Origin: Lamellibrachia satsuma
Taxonomy: Eukaryota > Annelida > Polychaeta > Sabellida > Siboglinidae
DNA: 64,000 nucleotides
Direction of reading: 5' to 3'
NCBI GenBank assembly: GCA_033239005.1
Contig: BSQZ01000097.1
Coordinates: forward strand, 124,001 to 188,000
A program made the position numbers and the translations under genes. Shown in pieces: positions 54,085-63,814 of the stretch (the stretch's first letter is position 1; every line of letters starts with the position of its first letter). Under the pieces are notes generated by a model. The model did no database searches, had not been told where the DNA came from, and was given only the letters and a program-made list of their open reading frames with translations.

Positions 54085-54482
54085 TTCGTTATCATTACCA
54101 TCAATGGCCAGTTATATGTAATGAACTAAAGGCCACTAGGCATTTAATATGCAGTAGTTGTAGCAACTGGGTGGACTTTGTCAAGTCCGGGTGTGAGAAG
54201 TCCTTGGCTGAGGTTCAGACGGATAGTTTTAGTTTTGAGTGTAGGGGATGTACGAGGATGAAGGAACTTGAGTTGGAGTTAGAACAGCTGAGGCTGCTCG
54301 TTGTGGCAGTGGTGGGAAGGGAGCAGGTGGTTTGTGCCAGTGGTTCTGGTGAGGGGACAGTGGATAAAGTGGGGGAAGACGACGAGAGAGATGCTAGGGT
54401 GAACTCACCTCAGCCTGGGAGGAGGTTGAGAGGAGGTAAGGTGACAGGTCGTAGGGAGATGGGACATAGGGAGACAGGATGA
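54085..54482 (+). CDS. PHD-like zinc-binding ORF with coiled coil (LINE ORF1-like) inside the foldback element
   Basis: The frame is open from about 54085 and has its first ATG at 54171. It reads ICSSCSNWVDFVKSGCEK, then SFSFECRGCTRM and a leucine/glutamate heptad-rich MKELELELEQLRLLVVAV. Paired C-x2-C motifs followed by a coiled coil are typical of ORF1 proteins of CR1/L2-like LINEs and of dispersed proteins in marine invertebrate genomes. The C-terminal third is Gly/Arg-rich and probably not conserved. The first Cys pair lies upstream of the ATG, so either an upstream exon or a non-AUG start would be needed. It is the only protein-like sequence in the element. Confidence 0.5.
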
Positions 54483-55019
54483 AAGGAATAAGGTAAATTG
54501 CTGTAGGAAATCCTTGCCCAAGCCTAAATAATAACACTATTTAATAAGTATTTACATCGTGTGGCTTTCTTCCGCGCACCGAGGGCCTCGGTCCGAGGCA
54601 GTTGCACAAAAGAAATTGTGTAGCATTTGCACGAACTGCTGTGACGAGCGCATAACCATCGAATACACATTGAATGCACAGGATTATGTATCCGCTCGAT
54701 GTGAGCTGTGAATGTGTTATCGGTCATTCGATCAAGAAATGTGTATTCAGACAAATCGGTGATACTACAACTGCACATAGACACAGCATATACGTGAAAA
54801 GCAATACATATGTGGTTTGGTTACTCACCAGTTTAGAATTATTGAAAAAACTAAATATGTATTTGGTGTACCCCAAAAATATGAATATGCATATAATTTA
54901 ATTATTATTTGTAAATTATTTAAATGAACATGTTAATGTAAAGAGATTATATTAAATTGTAAATTTATATAAATTGACTTAAATTTATATAAATTGACTT
55001 AATTAAATTAAAGTACTCC

Positions 55020-55863
55020 TTCACTCCCTCCTTAAAGTTGCACATGCGCATCACATGCAATATCATCAGTGTATTTTTTTTTTTACAAAAACAATAACCT
55101 TTGTTCACCAAACGACAGATAATTAACCCATGCATTCTTTTCAATTTAGTTATGTTAACAATGACATGCAATGAGTTGTCCCTTTAAAGTTGCGCATGAC
55201 ATGCAATATCAACAGTATAATTTTTAATTACAAAAACAATAGTCTTTGTTCACCAAACGACAGATAATATGAATTAAATGAAATAAAATTTTATTATATT
55301 AACAATGAAATGCAATGAGATGTCCCCTTGTAGTTGCGCATGCGCATAACATCTAATATCAACCAAATAATTTATAAAAAAAAACAATATTTGCAACATC
55401 AAATATTTAATTAAATAAAAGATGAAATATTACGTTACAAGTGACTGTATGTGCTCTACAAATGTTGCGTTTAATCTAAATACTGGGGAGAATTTTAAAT
55501 TTTTTGTAGAATTCTTTCGTTTGAAACATTTTTTGAGCTTACTTTCCATTTTTATCTTAATTTTTTACGATGCGTAATTGTACTGGCGATACACACAAAG
55601 ATCGCCTTCGCGGTTCTGATGGCACCGAGGCGTGACCAATGCGCAAATCGCACACGCGCCATGTTTATCATGCAATTGGTTCCGCTGTTTTGATGTGTAA
55701 AACTGATTAAAAGTGGCCTAAAACACAATATTTTTAAAGAATATATGAACTTTTACTGGAACATATGCGGAATGATGCAAGGAACGCATTCAGGTAAAAA
55801 AAATCTGGAAAAATCGTCGGCATAAAGCCCTAATAATTTAGGCCAGTTAAGTAAACGATTACC
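55020..55863 (-). repeat. Right inverted repeat with subterminal repeats
   Basis: Reverse complement of the left end. Two subterminal copies (CTTTGTTCACCAAACGACAG at 55099 and 55246) correspond to the left array. Confidence 0.92.
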
Positions 55864-55871
55864 GGACTGCC
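55864..55871. repeat. Target site duplication, right (GGACTGCC)
   Basis: Identical to 52657-52664. Confidence 0.88.
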
Positions 55872-56335
55872 AATTATCGAAGTAGAAGTGGGCGATATAA
55901 AGGGATTTCAAATACACATCCTCAAAATATAATAGTTTTACTTATTGTTGTACTGTTCGCAAGGCTGAAGTCATAGTTGTGTCATCAGTTAAACTTCCAC
56001 ATGACTACAAACATGAATACGTACATATTCAAGTCTGTCATTTTCATACCTGACAAGTTTTATCCGCTTGTTTACTTGTCGTTCCCTGGCGGAAAGATGG
56101 TGAACTTTTCTGGACGATGCTATTTGTACAGCCGGACTCGGCAAATGTAATATGGGTTACAAATACGTTGCATTTATATAAATATCATGAGTGGGCGTAC
56201 CGGTGGCGTATCTAGGACTTTGTAAACTATGTAAAAAAAAACAGCCAGGCGGCATGTCCAATTGGCCCCCTTAAATATACAATATGCCACTGCAATAATT
56301 TTATTGAAACTAAATTTGTAAATTCAAAACCCACT
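55872..56335. other. Unassigned sequence
   Basis: No gene seen. GGTGGCGTATCTAGGACTT at 56201-56220 is similar to CTGGCGTATCTAGGATCT at 61855-61873, possibly the end of a shared repeat. Confidence 0.4.
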
Positions 56336-56339
56336 ATTT

Positions 56340-57060
56340 ATTTAACAAGATTTGCCATTCCAAAACTGTGCTGAAACTTTAGCTATACCGTTGTTTTTAA
56401 TATTCACGGAATCATTGTCTAGTGGTTGATTAAAGGAATTTACATGTGAGGAAAGATTAACACAACTAATACATCATAGACTTGAAGAACGGAGATTACG
56501 AGGAGATTTATTTGAAACTTTTAAGTAGTTAACTATGAAAGAGAACATAGACCCAGATCAGTTTTTTAACATTAATCTAAATAATCTCAGAGGCCACAGT
56601 AAAAAAATTAATAAACAACAATGTATGAAGCTAAGCAGATGCCGATTTTTCAGTGAAAGGGTGCTGAATGTATGGAATGTCCTTGTCCAACGATATTATA
56701 TCTGCACAATCTACTAACATTTTAAAAAACAGAATAGATAAAACTGGATTAAAATATGGGCAAACTATAAAAGGCTTATCTCTAGCCTTACAAATGCTCA
56801 TTATGTGTAAGTGTAAGACTACAAGTTCCAGATGGCAAGTGGACAAGGAAGCCATTGACTTGTCGAGAGTTCAACAATTTTATCATCTATGACAAGCCAG
56901 TGCCCTTAGCATCAACACAATCATTTTGATTAGTTTGTTCCATTAATTTATCAGCATCTGTGAGAATGAGTCCTGTCTCATATCCAACCTACACTGTTTC
57001 TTAACTAATGCTGCTTTGTGTCTTCTGGTTCTACTGCCTTCTATAAGTTCTTTTGTCATA
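56340..57060 (-). mobile_element. LINE 3' fragment (minus strand) split by a second LINE piece
   Basis: The tail TTTAACAAGATTTGCCATTCC (56345-56362) and the body from CAGATGGCAAGTGGACAAGG (56829) to about 57050 are adjacent in LINE D (47470-47760), with a small gap. Here they are separated by ~460 bp containing a plus-strand LINE piece. The body covers the 3' UTR and last RT codons. Confidence 0.75.
56440..56770 (+). pseudogene. Plus-strand LINE RT C-terminal piece
   Basis: Reads TCEERLTQLIHHRLEERRLR and GDLFETFK before a stop. It continues through CRFFSERVLNVWN and ILKNRIDK in shifted frames. These match the YEERL...LETRRLRGD...FK and FSQR..NEWN...FKNK.D motifs of LINE D. It lies within the tail of the minus-strand fragment. 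Confidence 0.75.
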
Positions 57061-57905
57061 TTTACACCCCTGTAATCTGACCACTTTTTCTTGGTCACAT
57101 GGGTGGTCTATTTAGAGGGACTCTACTGTGAATGTAGGGGGCAGCCGTGGCCTAGTGGTTAAGGTGTTGGACTCTAAATTCGAGGGTTGTGAGTTCAAGA
57201 CCCACACTGGGCATGGTTCGTTTTCGAAGCTTAGGCAATTTCGTTTACCCTACTTTGCCTCAGTCTACTCAGTGTCCCGTCCAGGAGAGTCAGTATAACT
57301 GCACTCTAAGTTGCTTCGCACTACAGAAACCAGGTTTAAGCACTGGCCATATAAGCCTTCATGGCTTCCTAAGGCATAATGCCTGGGGGATGACTTTACC
57401 TACCTTTACCTACTGTGAATGTATTGCAAAAATAACTTGAATGAGGACAAGTAGTTTTTATTTTTATGTATTTGTCTGGTAGTCGCTGCAACATTTCTAT
57501 TAAAACTAAATTACATTATCGATATGAAGTTACAGAAGGGTCCACTGTGTTGACAGCAAAAGAAATGCCAAGTTTACTGGACAACCATGTCAGTTTAACT
57601 GAGGCAGCACTTGAAATGACATATTAGTGACTTGAAAGTATTACAAAGTTGATGACATTACCAAGTTACACAGTCCTACCTGAAGAATTCCATTATCCTG
57701 GTCCTGACTGTGGAGTCGGAAGATACAAACACTCCTTGCCAGCACTCTGCTGCGACATGACCAGCCTGGTGGCGCACTTTATGAACACGATCAGACATCC
57801 TGTCAGCTTGGCATCCAGCATGTCACTATGTCCTGTCTTCTCAACATGAATGATTCTCATATTCCAGGTGACTTCATCATGTGGCGATGGATTGACAGGT
57901 TTATC
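57061..57905. repeat. Low-copy block, copy B, first half (with MITE part and SINE)
   Basis: Matches 46960-47463. It contains a ~70-bp MITE remainder (57050-57127) and an inserted SINE (57137-57409). The minus-strand frame 57693-57980 (95 codons, [18 protein letters not shown] and [18 protein letters not shown]) is open from an acceptor-like GCGCTATGCTAG to TAA. Family unknown. Confidence 0.88.
57137..57409 (+). mobile_element. tRNA-derived SINE with target duplication
   Basis: The head GGCAGCCGTGGCCTAGTGGT plus TAAGG contains an A box, and GAGTTCAAGACCC at 57191-57203 is a B box; spacing and order match a tRNA-like pol III promoter. The body has no ORF. The 3' end is a short CTTTACC repeat. 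Flanking CTACTGTGAATGTA occurs at 57123-57136 and 57410-57423. Copy A of the block (47029-47043) has the single uninterrupted site, confirming the insertion. Confidence 0.9.
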
Positions 57906-58010
57906 CAGGTTAATGCAGCCACTCCTATGGATTACAATGAATAGAGCTGAGAGATTGTCACAGAGGAACAAAACTTCCAAGTTCCTAGCATAGCGCTGCA
58001 GTTATATGAT
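57693..58010 (-). pseudogene. Exon-like ORF of the low-copy block, copy B
   Basis: An acceptor-like CAGCGCTATGCTAG precedes an open frame of about 96 codons and a donor CTTCAG|GTAGGACTG follows at 57681. A TAA interrupts the frame seven codons before the donor. Motifs: [40 protein letters not shown] and [11 protein letters not shown]. In copy A the LINE is inserted inside this exon. Copy C keeps the final part without the TAA. I do not recognise the protein. Confidence 0.4.
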
Positions 58011-58640
58011 ATTGTTGAATACCCTCATTATTCATTACATACAAGTTTGATACACATTAACATTTCTAACATAAACCAATAAACACTTTGAAACTTTATA
58101 TTCCACAATGACAGGACATTTTGTCAGGACACATAACCATAAATTCACCATGTACAGTGCTGCCTCAAAGTGAATGTCTTACAAATTATGTTGAAACCCC
58201 AAAAAGTAGGTTCTTCAGTAGAAGTTGTTAAGAAACCACAGAAGTTTCCCAACAGGCCACAAAAGTGATGAGCTGTCAGCAGGTGTCACGATATGTGGAG
58301 TTTTGCTGTAATCAAGTATGGAGTCTAATGCACTTGGTCAAACACAGAGTTTATGGAATGCACACGATATATGCATACAGAAGTTTACATTCCCACTGTG
58401 ACACATATAAACAGATAGACTGGGCAGCTACTCACTATAACATCCAAACTTTCCACGTCTTCTCTTTCTTGTTCTTCTTCACACTTTCTGGAAGAAACAT
58501 CAAAGTTTGTATTTAGCCTTGAAAGCATAAACTAACTCACTGTGATCATGTGTGACTGGGAGGTTAATGTTGTTTTTTAAAGGAAAACACACTGACATGT
58601 ATTGATGAAATGTGTCTGAGCTATATATGGCATTTCTTTC
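57905..58640. repeat. Low-copy block, copy B, second half
   Basis: Matches 50349-51130. Continuous with the first half, so it is the empty-site allele for LINE D. Confidence 0.9.
58436..58487 (-). CDS. Small Glu/Lys-rich exon, copy B
   Basis: Acceptor GATGTTTCTTCCAG and donor GTTATA|GTGAGTAG. It encodes KCEEEQEREDVESLDVI, nine bases shorter than the copy A exon but in the same frame. Function unknown. Confidence 0.45.
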
Positions 58641-58644
58641 TACT

Positions 58645-59100
58645 ATATTGTATATATTAGTTTCTTATAGCATATTTATGGTCATTCTTTTAGTTTCACT
58701 TATATTACTGAACTAATTTATATAAAGTTTAGTTCTTAAGAATTGTTTTTTAAATATAATTGTGTTAACAGTTTTTATGGTTATATTCTTTATCTTACTT
58801 GTATAAATGAATATATTTAAAGCAATTTTTAGAATGTTTTAGCATATTTAATTTTTTTAGCAGTTTTATGATCATTTTCTTACTTTTACTTGCATTACAA
58901 ACTCTATTTAAAGTAGTGTTACAGAATATTTTAACATGTTTATTTTGTTAGCATTTCTTTTTTATGTTTAGCATTTGTGTAGACCATTCTTAGTAAAATT
59001 ATTCTCTTAGCAACTTATGGCCTGTAAAATACTAATATGTTTGTAAAGCGCCTGAGAGCTATATAAGTACTTTTATTACTTATTATTACTATTACATCAA
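58645..59100. other. AT-rich sequence with degenerate ~100-bp repeats
   Basis: GCATATTTA.GG.CATT.TTTT-like segments recur near 58670, 58845 and 58935, suggesting an old tandem repeat. No gene. Confidence 0.45.
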
Positions 59101-59104
59101 TAGC

Positions 59105-59330
59105 ACAGATCATGTTACTCCAGTGCTCTTGGCTTAAGCCTTTTCACTCCATGGCAGAGCTTAGACCATGAGGACAAGTAGTTTTTATTGTTGTGTGTGG
59201 TAGTTGCTGCAACATTTCTATTAAATCGACGAGAAGCTACAGAAGGGTCCACTGTGTTGACCATTAAAGAACTGCCAAGTTTACTGGACAACCATGTCAG
59301 TATAACTGAGGCAGTATTCAAAGTTAAGGC
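59105..59330. repeat. Low-copy block, partial copy D
   Basis: Matches GAGGACAAGTAGTTTTTATT, GCTGCAACATTTCTATTAAA and AAGAACTGCCAAGTTTACTG of the other copies. The plus frame continues open past the point where copies A-C stop (TEAVFKVKAFLSAVASSK). Confidence 0.85.
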
Positions 59331-59334
59331 CTTT

Positions 59335-59930
59335 TTATCGGCAGTAGCCAGTTCAAAATGCTTCCCATCGATTCAGTTAGCCAAAATGCTCAAGTTATTG
59401 ACCCCACCCCGTCGATTCATACCGGTGGTCACAGCTGGGTCGGACTGTATTAGTGATACACATTACAGTATTTACTAATCTACACTAATTTTTATATAAA
59501 ATACACTTGTGACAAACTACGTCTTCCTTGCCAGTTACAGATCGCTGCCAAGGCAAAGTCCACACATTCCAGGGAAACCCCTGGCATTTGTAACATGGAT
59601 GTACTTAATACTAGTGATACCAAGGAGCCTGAAGGAGGCAGACAATCCGTCTAACAATATAATGTGCCATCACATTAAGACACCTGGTGTGTGAAATTCT
59701 TGAAAATGACATACCTCCTTTTCGTACAAATTGCTTCAATGCATGACACCCCTGCATTTATGCCATGAATTTCCCCGGTTCCAAAATATGAGTACATCCT
59801 GCCTAACAGCCACTGTGTCCTTACGCAACTGGTATACCAACTGAACTGACAAATGGCATTTCAAAACACAGATGCTACTGTGCACAAAACATCACTTACA
59901 CTCACTTTTTTAGCTCCATTGTTTAGCTCC
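59335..59930. other. Unassigned sequence
   Basis: No gene recognised beyond the open frame 59188-59478 noted with copy D. Confidence 0.4.
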
Positions 59931-59937
59931 ATTTGTT

Positions 59938-60175
59938 TTATTTTGTTAGCTTCATAGCTGTATTGAGCTGTATTATTCTATACAAAATATACAGTACCGC
60001 CAATGCTTTATTTTGTTAGCTTTATAGCTGTCTTGAGCTGTATTATTCTATATAAGATATGCAGTACAGCCACTGCTTTATTTTGTTAACTTTATATAGC
60101 TGTATTGAGGTGTATTATTCTATTTAAGATACACAGTACTGCCACTGCTTTATTTTGTTAGCTTTTTGAATAATG
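59938..60175. repeat. Tandem repeat, ~70-bp unit, four copies
   Basis: TTTATTTTGTTAGCTT, ATAGCTGTATTGAGCTGTAT and TATTCTATATAAGATA with CAGTAC.GCCA recur with a ~67-72-bp period. Confidence 0.88.
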
Positions 60176-60179
60176 GTAG

Positions 60180-61245
60180 GTTCTACTCTGTTTTCAGGTC
60201 ACTGTTGATACAAAGGTGTGTTTGCTACACTTTCTACCAAGTGAGGAGGTGACAGACACACAGTCAGTCGCAAGAGTGCGTGTGCACGTTGAGCGTGCTA
60301 TGCACAGAGTGAAGTGCTTCCACTTCTTCGATGGAGTGGCGCCACTCACATTTGTAGGGTCCATTAACCAGATGTGATCTGTGTACTCTTTGTTGACACA
60401 TTTCTGTGGAAGTAATGGGGATTGAAAGTGAGCTTTTCAGAGCCACCCTCAACCACGCCTGTAACATTGCATTGTAATCTATTATTTATTACTTACTTTT
60501 CTTTCTATTACTATTACATGCTAAAGGCAATGTAATTTATTACAATTACATTTCAAGTTATTACAATCACTATTACATGTTTCTCAGCATTGATTGTCTT
60601 TACCAGGTGTTGGAGCTGACACAAAAGAAGCCAGCATTAATTCCAACTGTAGACTTCTTTGATGTCTGGTATGTGCAGGTGGCTTATGTAAAGAATAGCT
60701 CAACTCAAACACACACGTTTATATTTATACCTAACAACCTCAATTACTATTACATTAGTTTCTATTACATTGTGCTATGTTTCATCTATTATTTGAGTAT
60801 TTGTAACTGTTACTATTACTTATTACCATTACCCCAAATCTGCCCCCAACAAAGGATACTTTCTTGCGTGTTATGTAATTCAATTCGCTGGATTGCATAT
60901 ATGGTTTAATAAAAAATCAATCAGCACATTTGGAAAGAGAAAATGTGCTATACCGTGGTGAAGTTTTAATGTGATTAAAGTGTTTGAATGAGAAATGGTG
61001 TTGCTTTCCAATTTCTGAACAAAAAGACATTACTGTTTTGGATCATGTCACCTATTTTGCTAGGCCACCACACATATTGCTATATTTAATGTTAAGACAA
61101 TTTTTTATAAGAGTATGGTTTATTTTATACTCAACACACTGACAAGCACATTCCGAGAGCAAAGTGTCCTGTTGTGTAAGTATTACAAACATGTAATGTC
61201 TACAGAAACCAAACTGTTGTAACCATTTAGCCACCCATAATGCTA
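60180..61245. other. Unassigned sequence with ATTAC-rich patches
   Basis: TATTAC-rich degenerate simple sequence at 60480-60580 and 60735-60830. A 67-codon minus frame (60264-60467) and a 110-codon plus frame (60577-60909) are not recognisable; the latter is largely simple sequence. Confidence 0.4.
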
Positions 61246-61249
61246 CTAC

Positions 61250-61353
61250 CTCTGAATACTTGACTGAGTCCTTCATCACACATTTAACTTCCAACAGGCC
61301 CATTGAATCAACCGGTGACTTCGGTAGCATAGAGCACAGACACCATGATCTCA
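61250..61353 (-). CDS. Candidate exon with EVKC motif (possible YqaJ-like)
   Basis: Acceptor TTTCACCTTGCAG and donor TCAGAG|GTAGTA. One frame reads CSMLPKSPVDSMGLLEVKCV followed by MKDSVKYSE. The SP-x-x-x-x-LLEVKC pattern resembles the GASPDG...LIE(I/V)KC active-site segment of YqaJ-type nucleases that are common in invertebrate genomes. Only ~34 residues are available, and the usual aspartate context is altered, so this is a weak call. Its start is duplicated in inverted orientation at 17061. Confidence 0.35.
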
Positions 61354-61975
61354 CTGCAAGGTGAAACATTTAATTATTAAGCATGACTTAACTTATCACA
61401 TCTTATGCAGTTATATACCAAACAGCCCGGTCTATTTAAAACATATTTTACATATTGTTGATATTATAACTAATGCATCTTTAAAAAATGTATTTCAATG
61501 ACAATATTCTACCTAAATTGTACATTTAGTTAAATAGGCTGAATGTAGTGATTTGAATTCAGTAGATGTGTACACAACCAGTAGTGTTTGTATGCACACT
61601 GCAAATACCAGCAGGGATTGAACCTGCCACACACAACACTGAAACATGTCTACAAATCAATGAACAGCTCAGCAAAACATTTACACAAAAGCTCAAATGT
61701 TTACATTACATTTACCCCATGTGTAATATTTATGTCCCCTGACAGACATCAGGTAGAACTGACCAACAGCTTTTGGTAGCAATTGGATTAAAACCCCCGT
61801 CGTCTCAATTAATAGTCTGGCCTCTGACCGCCCAGTCACAGCGTTCCCAAGTCACTGGCGTATCTAGGATCTCACAAAGGGGAGCCAAGTTTAGTCACCC
61901 ATTAGTTCACCGTGCTACCATGTAGTGGTGCAACAGGTTACATACAAAAATAAAAAAAATTAAGTTACAGGGGGC
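61335..61975. repeat. Right copy of the ~700-bp inverted repeat
   Basis: Reverse complement of 16410-17085; the match resumes beyond the minisatellite at about 62300-62335 (CCCAATGT; TGACCCAAT). The two copies lie 45 kb apart. Confidence 0.9.
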
Positions 61976-62300
61976 CATAAGCCACAGGAGGCCATAAGCC
62001 ACAGGAGGCCATAAGCCACAGGGGGCCATAAGCCACATGAGGGCCATAAGCCACAGGGGGCCATAAGCCGCAGGAGGCCATAAGCCACAAGGGACCATAA
62101 GCCACAAGGGACATAAGCCACAGGAGGCCATAAGCCACAGGGAGCCATAAGCTACACGGGGCCATAAGCCACAGGGGGCCATAAGCCACAGGGGGCCATA
62201 AGCCACAGGAGGCCATAAGCCACAGGGGGCCATAAGCTACAGGGGGCCATAAGCCACAGGGGACCATAAGCCACAGGGGGCCATAAGCCACAGGATGCTA
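61968..62300. repeat. Minisatellite, 17-bp unit (GGCCATAAGCCACAGGG), ~19 copies
   Basis: Units GGCCATAAGCCACAGGG or AGG variants. In the inverted partner at 16.4 kb the same position holds one unit (CCCTGTGGCTTA). The 17-residue repeating ORFs are artefacts of 3 x 17 bp. Confidence 0.96.
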
Positions 62301-62399
62301 TGACCCAATGTAATATGCACCATTGGTTTAATAAGTGTGCGGACTGTTGTTAAAATCATAGAATGAATTGACATTAATCGTTCTATCAGGCAACCTACA

Positions 62400-62540
62400 A
62401 ATGTGAATGGCGTATAGAGACAGACCCACTTTCACAATTTGTTGCCAAATTTCACCTGGTCCCAGTATGAAATCATTTATAAGTTTGTCTGATGATTTTA
62501 TCAAAACTAAATAACACATTAGCACAAATTAGCATAAATG
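62400..62540. repeat. Dispersed repeat shared with MED4 introns
   Basis: CCCAGTATGAAATCATTTAT, AAGTTTGTCTGATGATTTTA and AAAACTAAATAACA match, diverged, 17710-17780 and 21455-21515 in the same orientation. Confidence 0.65.
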
Positions 62541-62654
62541 AGGAGGAATCTGTATAACAAAAACAACACATTAAAACATTAAGAAGTACTAAAATAGTTT
62601 ATTTGAGAACAAGTCCAAGTATTTAGCCTCATTCCTGACATAACCAGGAATCAT

Positions 62655-63800
62655 AACTGGGCAATGCCTTTATTCATCAAGTTGACACCATAGTTGAACT
62701 GTAACCTACCTGGGCAATGTCTTTATTCAGCAAGTAGACAACATAGTTGAACTGGAACCTTCCTGGGCAATGTCTTTATTCAACAAGTAGACACCATAGT
62801 TGAACTGTAACCTACCTGGGCAATGTCTTTATTCAGCAAGTAGACAACATAGTTGAACTGGAACCTACCTGGGCAATGTCTTTATTCAAGAAGTAGACAC
62901 CATAGTTGAACTGTAACCTACCTGGGCAATGTCTTTATTCAGCAAGTAGACAACATAGTTGAACTGGAACCTACCTGGGCAATGTCTTTATTCAACAAGT
63001 AGACACCATAGTTGAACTGTAACCTACCTGGGCAATGTCTTTATTCAGCAAGTAGACAACATAGTTGAACTGGAACCTACCTGGGCAATGTCTTTATTCA
63101 GCAAGTAGACACCATAGTTGAACTGTAACCTACCTGGGCAATGTCTTTATTCAGCAAGTAGACAACATAGTTGAACTGGAACCTACCTGGGCAATGTCTT
63201 TATTCAGCAAGTAGACACCATAGTTGAACTGTAACCTACCTGGGCAATGTCTTTATTCAGCAAGTAGACAACATAGTTGAACTGGAACCTACCTGGACAA
63301 TGTCTTTATTCAGCAAGTAGATAGCACAGTTGAACTGGAACCTACCTGGGCAATGTCCTTATATCAGCAAGTAGACAACATAGTTGAACTGGAACCTACC
63401 TGGGCAATGTCTTTATTCAGCAAGTAGACAGCACAGTTGAACTGGAACCTACCTGGGCGTTGTCATTATTCAGCAAGTAGACACCATGGTTGAACTGGAA
63501 CCTACATGGGCAATGTCTTTATTCAGCAAGTAGACAACATAGTTGAACTGGAACCTACTTAGGCAATATCTTTATTCAGCAAGTAGATAGCACAGTTGAA
63601 TTGGAACCTATCTGGGCAATGTCTTTATTCAGCAAGTAGATAGCACAGTTGAACTGGAACATATCTGGGCAATGTCTTTATTCAGCAAGTAGATAGCACA
63701 GTTGAACTGGAACCTATCTGGGCAATGTCTTTATTCCGCAAGTAGATAGCACAGTTGAACTGGAACCTACCTGGGCAATGTCTTTATTCAACACTGGATA
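62655..63800. repeat. Minisatellite, ~53-bp unit, ~21 copies, partly dimeric
   Basis: Unit: TGGGCAATGTCTTTATTCAG, CAAGTAGACAACATAGTTGA and ACTGGAACCTACC. In the first ~650 bp two variants alternate (ACAACATAG with CTGGAACC; ACACCATAG with CTGTAACC), giving a 106-bp period. The later part is a monomeric series with AGATAGCACAG. Confidence 0.96.
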
Positions 63801-63814
63801 CCGCAGCGGCACAT

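Larger units (their letters stand above)
52665..55863. mobile_element. 3.2-kb foldback-type DNA transposon
   Basis: Both ends read GGTAATCGTTTACTTAACTG inward. The inverted repeats align for about 620 bp at roughly 90% identity, then continue as subterminal repeat arrays to about 53580 and 55020. Perfect 8-bp flanking duplications GGACTGCC lie at 52657-52664 and 55864-55871. No transposase is recognisable in the ~1.4-kb interior, which holds a PHD-like ORF. Eight-base target duplications occur in hAT, P, Merlin and Zisupton-type families. The terminal GG would suit Merlin, but the family is not established. The element is non-autonomous. Confidence 0.9.

Noticed and set aside
52665..55863. 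Polinton/Maverick element
   Set aside because: Long TIRs fit, but the length (3.2 kb), the 8-bp rather than 6-bp TSD and the absence of polymerase or integrase genes do not.
57137..57210. Functional tRNA gene
   Set aside because: A and B boxes are present, but the sequence continues into a SINE body with tail and target duplication, and the cloverleaf is not convincing.
60577..60909. 110-codon Tyr/Ile-rich plus-strand ORF as a membrane protein
   Set aside because: Most of it is ATTAC-type simple sequence; no start context, splice sites or family match.
61907..62291. Repeating Trp/Leu/Pro ORFs on the minus strand
   Set aside because: 17-bp minisatellite; the same 17-residue period appears in all three frames.
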